A DNA stretch of 64,000 bases from Tricholoma matsutake (lineage: Eukaryota; Basidiomycota; Agaricomycetes; Agaricales; Tricholomataceae), in assembly GCA_026075535.2 (NCBI GenBank), contig AP026538.1:9982001-10046000 (forward strand), given 5' to 3'. The notes under the pieces are model-generated. The model saw only the letters and a list, made by a program, of their open reading frames with translations. It searched no databases and was not told the origin of the DNA. Positions within the stretch are counted from its first letter, which is position 1, and every line of letters begins with the position of its first letter. Positions 47,990 to 58,414 of this stretch are shown one piece after another. A program made the position numbers and the translations under genes.

Positions 47990-48762
47990 TGGAAACCCAA
48001 AAACCCCCCTCTCTTCCCACAACGACACTCCCCAATATGCCTGCCGAACAACGATTCACCTGAGACTACCTACGAAACTGATTGAATGCTGACACCCTTC
48101 ATGTTCACCTCGCCCAGGATCCACCGAAATACCATCTAGCCAGGATGTGCTTCTACTATGCGAGCACTATCGAACAGATGGAATGAAATCTAGAAGAAGC
48201 AATGAACGATGCAGACGCCCTGGGGATTGAACAAGCGATCCAGGAAATGATTGCACCGCAGTCAGACAGACCGAGAACAGCTGAGGAGAGGCCTCACACC
48301 CCTTTAGGTCGACACAGACAACCACCGACCTCGCCCTCGCCATTCAGTGAGCGGAGCGACAGAGACGAACAATGAGCTCCCTCTGGAGACTCCTCCTGTT
48401 CTATGAAGAACCCAAAGATTGTGCCTAGGGCACCTGAAGTAATCAATCTGACCACCCCCGAACCCGAATTGAAAACCACCCAACTGCCTTGGTCCCCCCC
48501 ACACATGAGACATGCCAGATGTTTCATCTGCCAAGAGATAGGCCATTTCGGCCTGATTTGCCCATGATATATTTGCAAGTATTGCAAACAGCAAGGCCCC
48601 AGACACTATAGGATGAACTGCCTGGAGAAACCTCGGAAAGATTGAGAGACCGATCAAAGAGAAGCTGAACACAGACAGCGGCTCTTCTTTAACTCCGGAT
48701 ACGATGATTTTGATGACGACACGATGGGAAACATGACAGGGGAGCCATATGGAAGGATTTAA
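47989..48762 (+). pseudogene. Extra ORF3 of element 2: zinc-knuckle protein
   Basis: The ATG (47989-47991) overlaps the pol stop in the string TGATG, and the frame runs to TAA 48760, 258 codons. It is interrupted by six TGA codons (48061, 48079, 48184, 48373, 48565, 48643), all where CGA is plausible. The N-terminal third has an order resembling a helical domain (VHLAQDPPKYHLARMCFYYA). The middle is Pro/Ser/Arg-rich. The C-terminal part has two knuckles, CFICQEIGHFGLIC (C-x2-C-x4-H-x4-C) and CKYCKQQGPRHYRMNC (C-x2-C-x6-H-x4-C), then an acidic tail. The shared TGA-type decay shows that it was an ORF of the element rather than chance. Nucleic-acid binding is inferred. I know no family name. Confidence 0.65.
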
Positions 48763-48780
48763 AAGGCAGAGCTCAAGACG

Positions 48781-49170
48781 ATGGCATGACAAGACAGACC
48801 CATGCTCACAGGGATTATGATCCTCACCATCATCGTTGGCACGACCCTGGCTGTAGCGGCAGCCCTAACCTTCGCATTTTGCCTCTATGCCATCTTCCGA
48901 ACAGAACCTGAACCCCCAATTACAGACGTTGAATTTGCCATCCTGCAACGCCCCCCTTTCAATGATACTACCGACTCCTTGACACCACTACCTAGGGCAG
49001 CGCAAACCAGAAGAACCCGATCATGGTCCGAGTTCGGACATGAATTATTCCTCCATCGAACCCCTCGACCCCGATCTACCCACATAACCAGACCATGCCT
49101 GATCAGACCACGAAGGAGAGACAAAGATTTAGGTCGAAGTGTGGAACTTTTGACCATAGCGAGGGGGTAA
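48781..49170 (+). pseudogene. Extra ORF4 of element 2: small membrane protein or C-terminal half of ORF3
   Basis: Same frame as ORF3, starting at ATG 48781 (TGA at 48787) or ATG 48802. Residues 4-31 from the second Met form one hydrophobic segment (MILTIIVGTTLAVAAALTFA) long enough to span a membrane. An Arg/Pro-rich basic tail of about 90 residues follows. Only one TAA (48760) and 18 nt separate it from ORF3, so an ancestral single protein of about 390 residues is possible: zinc knuckles, one membrane segment, basic tail. It ends at TAA 49168-49170 inside the polypurine tract, directly before the LTR. An envelope-like role cannot be claimed: no signal peptide or fusion features are visible. 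Confidence 0.55.
49160..49170 (+). other. Polypurine tract of element 2
   Basis: GCGAGGGGGTAA immediately precedes the 3' LTR TGTTAC. It shares GGGGGTAA|TGTTA with element 1. Confidence 0.75.
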
Positions 49171-49756
49171 TGTTACAATTTCTCATGGAACCCGACACAC
49201 CCGACGATCCCCTCCAGACAGGAGGCACCCCTTGATTCATGCCTAGGGCATGTCCTTGACATCAGACATACACACGACGCATGCCAACTGCATGCATTCG
49301 ATCCCCTTCCCATGGAAGGCACCCTTGACACATGGTGACTCCATACACCCGAACCCACTCCCACACATGCTATGATACGACAGCCCCCTGACATGAGGTC
49401 CGTGACATCGGACGCCTCATGCAAGGCATGAGGCCTATTGTTTCTATTATTACTTGATACACATCTACCTTTCCGATTGGATGATAAGGACCTCCCTTCT
49501 AGTATAAGTACTGCGACTTGTAGTAGGGATGTCCTTAGTTTAGATCTAGGCAATTAACAGCCTTAACTTACTCGAAACCACTAAGGAAGCCCCTTAGTGC
49601 GTGAACCTGAACGACTCTACGCAGAAGCCCTGCTAGAGTGCACTACCTATCTTACGTCGGATGCTCCGAGTAAGACTAGTGCCGAACGACTCGTCGAGAA
49701 AGCACCTTGTCGAACGACAATGACTAGATCGAGTGGTTGAGGCTTCACCCTTAACA
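49171..49756 (+). repeat. 3' LTR of element 2
   Basis: 586 bp, TGTTACAATT to CTTAACA, followed by GGTGA. Confidence 0.93.
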
Positions 49757-50490
49757 GGTGATATGTGAAGATGATTTCTTGTTTTTTCCAAGCAGATACT
49801 ACAGAGTTTTATATGTTTTATATGTTTTAAAAGAAACTTCCTAAAATGGTATAAGAAACATGTGTAGAACATGAGGCAAAAGATATGAGTTAAGACACAA
49901 GGCCAAAATGAGACTGGAATCTGAAAAAGAAAGAGATATATCATATGATGAAGGAGTAATAAAGGGAAAGAACTAAAAAGAGACTGTCCTTTGTGTATAA
50001 ACCATGCTAAGTGTCACAATAATCTGTCCAGTGGGTTCTGTACACGATAGGGACTTGGAACAAGGCTGACCTACTATCAGCAGGTTGGAGCATGAGTTGG
50101 AATACTCCCTGGCACATGGTATTCCACCATTTAGATAACGAATGCGGCGCCCGATGTTGCTCGTAGTCTCTCGATGTCGATCAATAATGCTCGATGATGG
50201 TCGATGATGTTTGATCGTGGTTGCAGTTGTTTGAAGTTGATTGGAGATATTCGATGTTTGTTCAGAGGGATCTTAGGGCGTTTCTAGGTAGTCCTAAGGT
50301 TGTGCAATGTGGTTTCTAAGTATGATTGATGTTGCTGGTGATGTTTTGATGCAGTCAATATGATATTGCAATCGATAGACCTGGTCGGAAGTGGTCGTGC
50401 TGCTTCTGGGACATCGTAGGAGTTAGCCAATGTGATTAGAATGCGGTTGTAATGGTGAATTGGCCTTTGAGCCAAGGAGACAACCCATCA
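49757..50490. repeat. R1 copy B, right part
   Basis: Reverse complement of about 22320-21601. It ends CCCATCA. Confidence 0.85.
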
Positions 50491-51300
50491 TCGTTCTTGA
50501 CACCTTGCCTTATTCTGCCCCTGTTTGCACCCATGACTACTGAGGCAGCTGATGATATCAAATTCCGAGATTTAATTGAGCACCTGCAGCTGGACATGTT
50601 CGAGGCACAAGACAACTTGCTGAAGGCTAAGGTGACACAAGCTGCATTCGCTAACCTACATCATGGTACAGATCTCAAGCTGGACATTGGGGATTGAGTC
50701 ATGCTGTCAACCGAGAACAAACGACGAGAATATGCTGCAAAAGGTGAGAAAAGGGTTGCGAAATTCATGCCTAGATTCGACGGACCATACATCATAATGG
50801 AGGTCAACCCCAGAAGGTCTGCTGTTACTCTAGACCTCCTGTTGGCATCAAACAGGTTCCCTACATTCCACACTTTGGAGGTGATGCCATACAACAAAAA
50901 TGACTGCGTGCTGTTCCCAGGACGGGAGTTGGCTCGCCCAGGACCAATCATCACAGAAAATGGAGTGGAGGAACACTACATTGAAAAAATAATTGATGTG
51001 CATTGATGCAGCGGCGGGATGCAATACTTGGTAAGGTGGGTAGGGTATGGCCCCACTGACAATGAATGGCTTTCAGGTTCTGAGCTCATGGACAACACCG
51101 CATTGGATGACTGGTTGGCAAGACAATGAGGGATCCTTGTTCTTTTCACCTTCTTCATGTCCCTGCCACTGCTAGCTTTTCCCACTGGGTTTTAACGCAC
51201 CCAACGAGCAGTTTTACAATACCTTTCCATACATTTTGGGTGTGTCCTTAAAATTTTTTGTTTTGCTCTGTGGCTTTTTTTCAAACGAGAGGAGGGTGTA
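50491..51300 (+). pseudogene. C-terminal integrase and chromodomain fragment of another chromovirus, with PPT
   Basis: Plus strand: EAADDIKFRDLIEHLQLDM, MLSTENKRREYAAKGEKRV, KFMPRFDGPYIIMEVNP, then a chromodomain with GGMQYLVRWVGYGPTDNEW and LDDWLARQ, stop 51128. TGA codons at 50695 and 51004 sit at expected Arg positions. About 155 bp later a polypurine tract (GAGAGGAGGG, 51285-51294) precedes TGTAATCATG, a probable 3' LTR start. The family differs from elements 1, 2 and 4. The N-terminal side was cut where R1 begins. Confidence 0.85.
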
Positions 51301-51469
51301 ATCATGCTGCTTACAAATGATTGGTTATATTGATACAATTCCACATATATGGACATCTATCCATCGAACAGACTTCCTTCTTCCTTTCCTCCCTTGAACT
51401 CACACTTTGATACTCTCCTCTTGTATATCTATTTCTTCTATAATACCTAGTCCTATTCTGCTGTGCTCT
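51296..51469 (+). repeat. Truncated 3' LTR
   Basis: It starts TGTAATCATG after the polypurine tract and is cut off by E4. No partner LTR is in the window. Confidence 0.5.
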
Positions 51470-52029
51470 GAGCGAATCGCACCAGGAGGGCTATGCAGCA
51501 GGATACCCACCAGGTAAGCACCCCCTTGACCCCATATCTGCACCACGTCACAACTAACCCCCATAACCCCCACGATCCAGCAACCACCACCATGACAACA
51601 CAATACTGACTGAGCACCTGCCCCCATGCCTGCAAGCCCCTGCTCATGGTGCCAGCACAGCAAACCGACCCAAATCAACCCCGCAGGCCCCAGCCCCACC
51701 AACGTCCAGCCCCATGAGCAACTGCTCATGGGGTGGATCATGTGTGGAATGTGGCTGGTGACAACAATGAATGGGGGACGATGATAGCCAAACCAGGACA
51801 ATGAGGACCAGGACCAGGACAACAGGCAGGGTGGATGAGGATGCAAGGATGGAGACAACTACAGAATGACCACCGGCCAACAACAGGATGCAAAGCACAA
51901 CAACAATGACAATGACAACGACAGGCACAACAGAGAGGGACAGCAGCTAGAGATGACAAGAACAAGACCAATGTGCCCAGGATGATGCACCAGAGGATGA
52001 TGCAGGCACATCAACACACCCAGGGGCCA

Positions 52030-52360
52030 CATCCCCTCCCCCGCATTTTGTGCGGGGAGGGTTTTTTCTTGTCATTTTGATTGATATTATTGTCCTTTCC
52101 CCTCTCCTGCATTTTGCATGGGTGAGGGGATACTTTTTGTTCATATTCTTGCCCTCCCCCTCACACCAAATGCAAGGGGACTCAAATTTTTGTGTATATA
52201 ATTGTTATGATTCCTCACGTTTGGTGCAAGGGGGTTTATTTTCTTTCATGTACCACCCACAACAATGCACCAAGATGGCACACCCACAATGACGACACAC
52301 CCTGGACAATGCCACATCCCCAGTCCCCTCCCCCACATTTCATGTGGGGAGGGGTTTTAT
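52030..52360. repeat. GC-rich hairpin array of E4 (five hairpins)
   Basis: CCCTCCCCCGCA/TGCGGGGAGGG, CCCCTCTCCTGCA/TGCATGGGTGAGGGG, CCCCCTCACACC/GCAAGGGG, CCTCACG/GTGCAAGGGGG, CCCCTCCCCCACAT/ATGTGGGGAGGGG, each followed by a T-rich spacer. Confidence 0.8.
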
Positions 52361-52509
52361 TATTATTTGTATTTCATATGATTTCCACCCCTGAGGGCCA
52401 TAGTTAATTAATATTTTTGATCTTAATGAAATTGGCTTTCTCAAAGATAAACAAAATTTTGAGTTTGAGTTTGAATCATAAATAAACCTTAGAGTGGTAA
52501 CTTATAATT

Positions 52510-52597
52510 CTCCTGTGGCTCAACTGGTTGAGCACACTTGTTTAGTTTGTCATGTGATCCTTGGTCATGAAGTCTAGAGTTCAATCCCTGCTCTGAA
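52510..52597 (+). other. tRNA-like module of E4
   Basis: TGTGGCTCAACTGGTTGAGC (A-box) and AGAGTTCAATCCC (B-box), facing the TIR. Confidence 0.6.
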
Positions 52598-52654
52598 CAC
52601 ATTTATTTTGTAGGCACTTTGTGAAATTCATGAAGTACAAAGCACTACTTGTAA

Positions 52655-52850
52655 GATAGGGAATCCTGGTGAGTCCTGGTTGAGTCCTGGTTGAGTCCTG
52701 GTTGAGTCCTGGTTGAGTCCCACTGGATTCCTGGTGAGTCCTGGTGAGTCCTGGTTGAGTCCCACTGGATTCCTGGTGACTCCTGGTGACTCCTGGTGAC
52801 TCCTGGTGACTCCTGGTGACTCCTACTGGATTCCTGGTAGGACTACCAGG
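52655..52850. repeat. Subterminal repeats of E4
   Basis: More than a dozen tandem words GAGTCCTGGTT / GACTCCTGGT, unit 11-12 bp, found only in this copy. Confidence 0.9.
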
Positions 52851-52889
52851 ATTCCTCCAGGACTCTGTGGGGGAGTGTAAAGTTCAGAA

Positions 52890-53292
52890 TGATATGCATG
52901 AGTCAGGCATGGTCTCAGATAATTGTATAGGAACGTCAAGTGATGTTCATGAAGAACCTGATGGTTCAGATAGTGCATTGGTGATGAATGAGCCAACAAA
53001 TAAGGATATGATATCATCCAAGGATGTAAACATTGGATGCATCTGGGTATATCATCACATCACAGTCAATGATGATGATGAGATGGAATATGGTGATGGT
53101 GAAGAGCCATACCGGGATGACAATGAGCAATGAGAAGGAATCCAACAATGGTGAAGAGCCATCTCAGGATGACGATGAGAGTGAATCTAGAAATGGTGAA
53201 GAGCCATATCTTAATGGATTGTACAAAGATGATGATGGCCACAGGTGGACATATGATGTCTACACCAGTGAGTGCAATGATCCTAGCAATTG
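52890..53292 (+). repeat. Acidic coding-like minisatellite
   Basis: ATGGTGAAGAGCCAT-type words recur three times (53096, 53153, 53192), encoding GEEPY/S plus Asp/Glu runs. The frame (52876-53133) may be the end of an unknown gene, MHESGMVSDN through acidic repeats. No domain was recognised. Confidence 0.45.
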
Positions 53293-55283
53293 AGCTTTGG
53301 CTGCTTTGGACTTCAGACAATTTCTGGCTCCATGTCCTTTCTCGCCGCAGTAGAGGCAAAGTCCCCCCTCTTTCATGCGGCATTCACACTCATATCCAGT
53401 TAGTCTACCATCTTTCCCCAACTTGTCAGAAATAGAATTCTTTGGCTTGTCCCTCTGGAAGTTATTCTTTGACCCAGAGGAGCTGCCAGATGAGGATTGG
53501 TTTGTGTGATTAGAGCTGGATGAGGACTGAGGTTTGGACTGAGCGTTAGAGTTGGAATTGGGGCTAGGAGAACCATTAGATTCTGTTTTTCTAGGGTGTG
53601 CAGGATTTCTGGGGGTCTTTGCTTCTAAGAGGGTTCTTCTTCCTTCATCCAATAGATGTTGTCAGCATCCTGAGCTTTAAGATGTCACAATACTTCTATG
53701 CAAAGGCAGAGTGGAAGACCTCAGAAGTACTGGTTGTGAAGAGCAGCCTCATTCCAGTTGACCCAGGATGCTAGCTCCCAGAAGTCCACATTATACTTCA
53801 CTATTCATCCGCCTTTCTTCATGGTGAGGTCTGAAAGGGCTTTCTCTGTGTCCCTGACAGGGTCATGAGGACCAAAATTACCTTCCAACTCACTAAGGAA
53901 TACCTCATAGTTCCACATCCAATGAGCAGAATTTGTTCAGTCATTGAGGCCAGGTTTGAACCAGCTAATGGCTGACCCTTTGAGGTGGGAAAGGATGAAC
54001 AGGATCTTCTTTATGTCAGAAGCAAAAACTTGAGGATGATCATGGAAGTGAAGGTTGCATGAGACTAGGGAGTCCCAAAGTTTCCAGGGATTTGCCCTGT
54101 TGAAAGTGTCAGGATCTCAAACTTTGATTTTCTGAGTTTTGGGTGCTTGATTCTGCCAGAGGGTTTGGAGACTATCTGAGAGGTTGAAGAGAGCATCAAG
54201 GAACCTATCTCCTGGGTCAGGATTTCCACCATTGGGAGGTAGAGGATCAGCAGGGTCATCAGGATTGGGGTCATCCCTGGGGCCATCAGGTCCACCAGGA
54301 AGTCTGTCCTCTTTACCTGGACCTTCCTCATCAAAGGTGTTAGGTTGCCCAACATTCTCTACATACTCAAGTGGAGTCATATTTTGAGGGGTCTCCGGAG
54401 GCTGAGACATGAGGTTTGCACTGATGGAGGGTGCTCCAGAACCAATTTGCCTGAAGATGTTGGATGGTCTGATGGATGCACCAAAAGTCGAAGTGTGCCT
54501 AGGGGAAGGAAGTATAGATCGGCAGATTGCTGATAAACCTGGTACCACGCCAGCATGGTGGGAGTTTCTTGTAGTTTGTTGAGTTTGTAGTTTGTTGAGT
54601 CTGTGATTCAGTGGGAGTCATAGGAGGTTTTTTTGAAGATAGAAGATGGGATGGATTTGAACCAAGAAGTGGCAGTTTGTAAATACTGTTAAGTTCTGAG
54701 CTGGAGGAAGGAAGTTGTCCAATTTCTGATTGTACCCAGACGATAGAAGTTGATAATGATGGATTGAGCAAGGCAGGGAATCTGACAGGATTCCAGGGCA
54801 AGGTTCACTTGATGTGCCATACCAAGTGTGGGGACAGAAAGGACTTGGCTTCAACTTATAAGATGTTGTGCCCTTCTCCTTGTCAAGTGTCCCAATTTCA
54901 AGACAAGGGTAAGGAGGATGATCATTGATCAGAGGTCTGGAGATTTTCTGGGGAGGAAGAGTTCAGTTTGTGATAGACTTAAGAGGATGTTTGGAGTGTA
55001 ACTGGGTTGAAATTAAGTGGATGACTTGGTTGATTTACAAACTGGCTAATACAAGACAAAAGTAGCTAGCTTAAATACTAAAGGCCAGAGGCAATCAGAG
55101 TTTCTGAGGCTGTAATAATTTGCAAAGGGGCCTCCAAGGCAAATATCCTGAAACCATTTCATCAAATTGGAAATGAGAGGATTTCAACTCTAGGCAGTGC
55201 TGCTGATAGGAGGTGGGCTGTGGCTGGGAAGGGTGGCAGAAAATGATCGGAAATCCAGTCGAGAAAATTGGTCTTGACAAACC
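53293..55283 (-). pseudogene. gag: Second copy of element 4 gag and leader
   Basis: Minus strand, matching 39320-41275. It includes the N-terminus MVPGLSAICRSILPSP (54548), a decayed capsid region (53700-54100) and the knuckle CLYCGEKGHGARNC near 53360. It is cut inside gag at 53293, next to the acidic minisatellite. No pol remains. Confidence 0.85.
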
Positions 55284-56039
55284 ACCATGCTTGATGTGTG
55301 CCTATGTTTAGCACACCCCTTTGACATATGTTACCTTTATTATTCCTTCTCTTTATCTGACAGAACATATATATATGAGTAGATAGATGATCTGCCACCT
55401 CAGTCATTTATACAAGGACTGAGGTGAACATGATCTTAGACATTGCATTGTAATGATAACTAACTGTACCGTAGTATTACCTTGTTTACACTAGGTACAG
55501 TACAACCAAATATGGTCATTTATACAAGGACTGAGTATTACCTTGTTTACATTAGGGTTGATTCTCTACACCTGCTTCTTACTAGATCCACTACAAATAG
55601 ACTGTCCTTCAGCCTTGTCTGAGGGCAGCCAAGAACTGGCATGAAGGTGATGCCTGAAAGTATCCACCAGCCAATCAGGTGACTACATGCCTTGAATGGT
55701 TCAAGACAACACTATCATTGCCTAGATTGTCTTCAGTGAAGCCCTTGTCCCTGAAGCATTGGAGTTGGCTAATTTTCTGGGCTGATGGTGGTTTCTCGTA
55801 GCAAACAGCAAATGCCTCAGTGAGCTCTTCAATGAGGGCATCTAGCTGGGGGTGCAACACAAGTGCAATGTTTCTTAAGCTCCTAAGTTCATGAGTAAAT
55901 TGAAATTCAAAGTATATTACATATGTATTAAACTAAGTTACATACTTATAAGGTGGGGGCTGTAAAGATAGTTTACAAAAAAACAAACTACTAGTTGCAA
56001 GCAAACCTCCCACACACATGAACTTGCGAGGAAGGGGGC
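55284..56039. other. No gene recognised
   Basis: Contains GTGGGGGCTGTAAAG near 55952, which resembles an E-family terminus, but no partner was found. ORFs are short. Confidence 0.35.
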
Positions 56040-56764
56040 AGGGGGTCTTGGTGCCCCAAGAGTCTTCATTGTCCATCCCATTGTTTTCAGTTGTCTTTGT
56101 CCTCTGCATTTCTGTCCCATTGGACCCCACTCTGCAGTGCCTCTCTCCTCCCCACGAGCGCTGGCTCTTTGCAGTGGTGGTGCTGCTGGCATTGGTGGTG
56201 GTGGTCGTGTCATCATTGTCCTCCCCTGGTCTTCATCCTCCCCCAGATATGGTCATCGTGGCCCTCTTGCCACCCTCTTTGCTCCCCATTTTTACCCCAC
56301 AAGCAGTTGCTCGCAGCAGCAGTTGGGGGTGTGGTTGCGATGGAGGTCCCCATTGTCCTGGGGGTGCTGTTATGGTGGAGGTGTTTACTGCCCTGCCTGT
56401 CCCTCATTGTTCATTGTCGTCTTGCATTGGTCCCATCGTCCCCTTTCCGCCCCACAAGTGGGGCTTGTGGCCATGTTGTATGGTGTGGGTGTTGTGCGTG
56501 TGCCATCTCGTTCCCATGCCTCTCATTGTCGTTGTTTCCCTGGTCATTCCTGTCATCTCGTGGTCATGATGGCCATGGTGATGGTGGCGGTGGTCCTCAT
56601 CCTCATCATTGTTACCCTGGTCTGGCACGTGCTATTGTCTGGTCATTTCTAGTCCTGGTCATTGCCATTGTTTTTCGTTGTTTAGTGAGTAACAATAAAA
56701 TGAAAAGAGAAAGCAAAAAAAAACTTAACATAAAAGACATCATTGATGTCCCCTGCCCTTTTTT
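56040..56764. repeat. Degraded E-family-like internal sequence
   Basis: GGTGGTGGT/CCTCCCC-rich DNA with the palindrome variants AAGCAGTTGCTC (56301) and ACGAGCGCTGGCTC (56156), as in E elements. The long open frames here are composition artefacts. Confidence 0.45.
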
Positions 56765-56989
56765 CTGTAATTTACCCTCCCCCACCTATTCTGGTTGGAG
56801 TCCAGTTATTCCAATTGGAGTCCAGTTATTCCAATTGGAGTCCAGTTATTCCAATTGGAGTCCAGTTATTCCGGTTATTCTGACCAGATTCTGGTTACTC
56901 CAGATGCTCAACTTAGAGTATATACCCTAATGGATAGTCAAATTTTAAGTCTTAAGTTGTCAAAGTGCCTACAAAATATATTTGTGCAG

Positions 56990-57075
56990 AGTAAGGATTG
57001 AACTCGAGACATCTTGATTAGAGTGATCACATGACAAACCAAACATGTGTGCTTAACCAGTTGATCCACAGGAGA
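56990..57075 (-). other. tRNA-like module, left side of E5
   Basis: Minus strand: TGGATCAACTGGTTAAGCAC and GAGTTCAATCC. Confidence 0.55.
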
Positions 57076-57154
57076 ATTATTAGTTAGTAATATAATGTTT
57101 ATTCATGACACTCTAATTCTTTTTGAAGTAGTTAAGATCAAATTTTTTTAATTA

Positions 57155-57425
57155 ACCACATCCCTCACATTGAATGCGAGAGAGTGGGGATGATTGTGAT
57201 TATACATAAACAAAAAATCCTCCCTCTCACAAGATGCAAGAGGGAGTTTTATTTATATACATAAAAAGCTAACCCCTTGCACCAAACACAAGGGGGGAGG
57301 TAAAAACATGAAGAGAGAAATCCCTCCCCCATGCAAAATGGGGGAGGGGGGGCACAATACTAATGAATAATTAAAAGTACAAAAAAAATCCCTCCTCACA
57401 TGAAGTGCGGGGGAGGGGGAGGGGA
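57155..57425. repeat. GC-rich hairpin array of E5 (five hairpins)
   Basis: Stem-loops on ATCCCTCACATT/AATGCGAGAGAG, CCTCCCTCTC/GAGGGAG, CCCCTTGCACC/CACAAGGGGGG, CCCTCCCCCATGCA/TGGGGGAGGG and CCCTCCTCAC/GTGCGGGGGAGG. Confidence 0.75.
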
Positions 57426-57642
57426 CATGACCCCGCTGTTGTCTGTTCTTCCACCCATGATCCACCCCACAAGCAGTTGCTCATGAGGCTGGGGGCAGTG
57501 GTGCATTGTCATCTCCTATCCCTGCACCTGAGCATCATTCCACCCACATTCCACCCCACGAGCAGTTGCTCATGAGGCTGGGGGTGGGTGGCTTGTCATC
57601 ATTTGTCGCTGTTGTCCCCTGTTTGGATTTCTGTTTTTTTCT

Positions 57643-57652
<10 letters not shown>

Positions 57653-57675
<23 letters not shown>
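57653..57675. repeat. Poly-G run (about 23 G)
   Basis: An uninterrupted G run of about 23 after a T9-10 run. Its length is prone to sequencing error. Confidence 0.9.
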
Positions 57676-57894
57676 TTGGGGTGGGTCAGTGCGACGTGGT
57701 GCAAGTACAGAGATTGGTGAGTGCTTACTAGGCAGGTACCCCCCTTCTGGGGTCTCCTGGCATCCCTCTGCACCCTCCTAGCCCATGTCAACAGCCTCAC
57801 ATCCCATTTGAATGGGGAGGAGGGGATCGGGTGGGCGTGGGCATGGGTTGCACATTTTTCGTTGTGGCAGGTCATCTCCAGTAGTCTACAACCT

Positions 57895-58145
57895 AAAAAG
57901 CAATGAATTACAATTAGTTGATTGATAAAAAGAAAAAGAAAAAAGAAAAAAACTTATCTATGGCCCAAACGACGTTGCTGTCGTTTGGGCCCACATTCCA
58001 TCCAGTCGGCTCGCGTTTTTCGTCATGGAAGGTCGTCCCCAGTAGTATACAACCTAAAAAGCAATAAATTACAATTAGTTGATTGATAAAAAGAAAAAGA
58101 AAAAAGAAAAAAAACTTATCTATGGCCCAAACGACGTTGCCATCA
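57895..58145. repeat. Tandem duplication carrying the CCCAAACGACG hairpin
   Basis: The block ACAACCTAAAAAGCAAT through AAAGAAAAAAACTTATCTA to GGCCCAAACGACGTTG occurs twice, about 165 bp apart. Each copy ends in an inverted repeat of GGCCCAAACGAC. Confidence 0.85.
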
Positions 58146-58414
58146 TTTGGGCCTGTGTTCCGTCCAGTTGGCTCGTTTGAAGGTGGTGGTGATGGTGGCA
58201 GTGGGCATGGGAACAGTGGTGGCGGGTGCGCATGCAGTGGTGGTGGTAGAGTGGAGAGGAGGAGGAGGCAGTGTTGACAATGGCAGTGGTGGTGGTTGTG
58301 AGCTGGCAGTCACGTGTCATGTGTCATGCATGTATGCGTACTTTCCGTCAATGGCTGCGGTTAACTATGCACCTTGGTTTGGTCATAAAGATATTAAATG
58401 TATGTAGAGGAATG

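Larger units (their letters stand above)
41745..49756 (+). mobile_element. Ty3/gypsy chromovirus element 2 (near full length, extra ORF region)
   Basis: 8,012 bp between duplicated GGTGA (41740-41744, 49757-49761). LTRs begin TGTTACAATT and end CTTAACA. Plus-strand order: LTR, self-complementary primer site, gag, -1 frame pol (protease, coiled repeat, RT, RNase H, integrase, chromodomain), then an extra coding region with zinc knuckles and a membrane segment, polypurine tract, LTR. About 20 in-frame stops, 17 of them TGA, inactivate it. Confidence 0.95.
51470..52884. mobile_element. Composite TIR element E4 (one half)
   Basis: The orientation is reversed relative to the left half of E3. From the right: TIR (complement CTTTACACTCCCCCAC), GAGTCCTGGTT repeats (52655-52850), tRNA-like module (52510-52597), five-hairpin array (52030-52360), palindrome GAGCAACTGCTC (51715). 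The other half is missing. Confidence 0.7.

Noticed and set aside
48781..49170. Envelope protein
   Set aside because: One hydrophobic segment and a basic tail are not enough; no signal peptide, cleavage site or fusion-type region is visible.
56018..56930. ORFs of 171-279 codons on the plus strand
   Set aside because: Three overlapping frames are open together over CT/GT-rich repeats. The longest one crosses the E5 terminus and its repeats, so it is not a gene.
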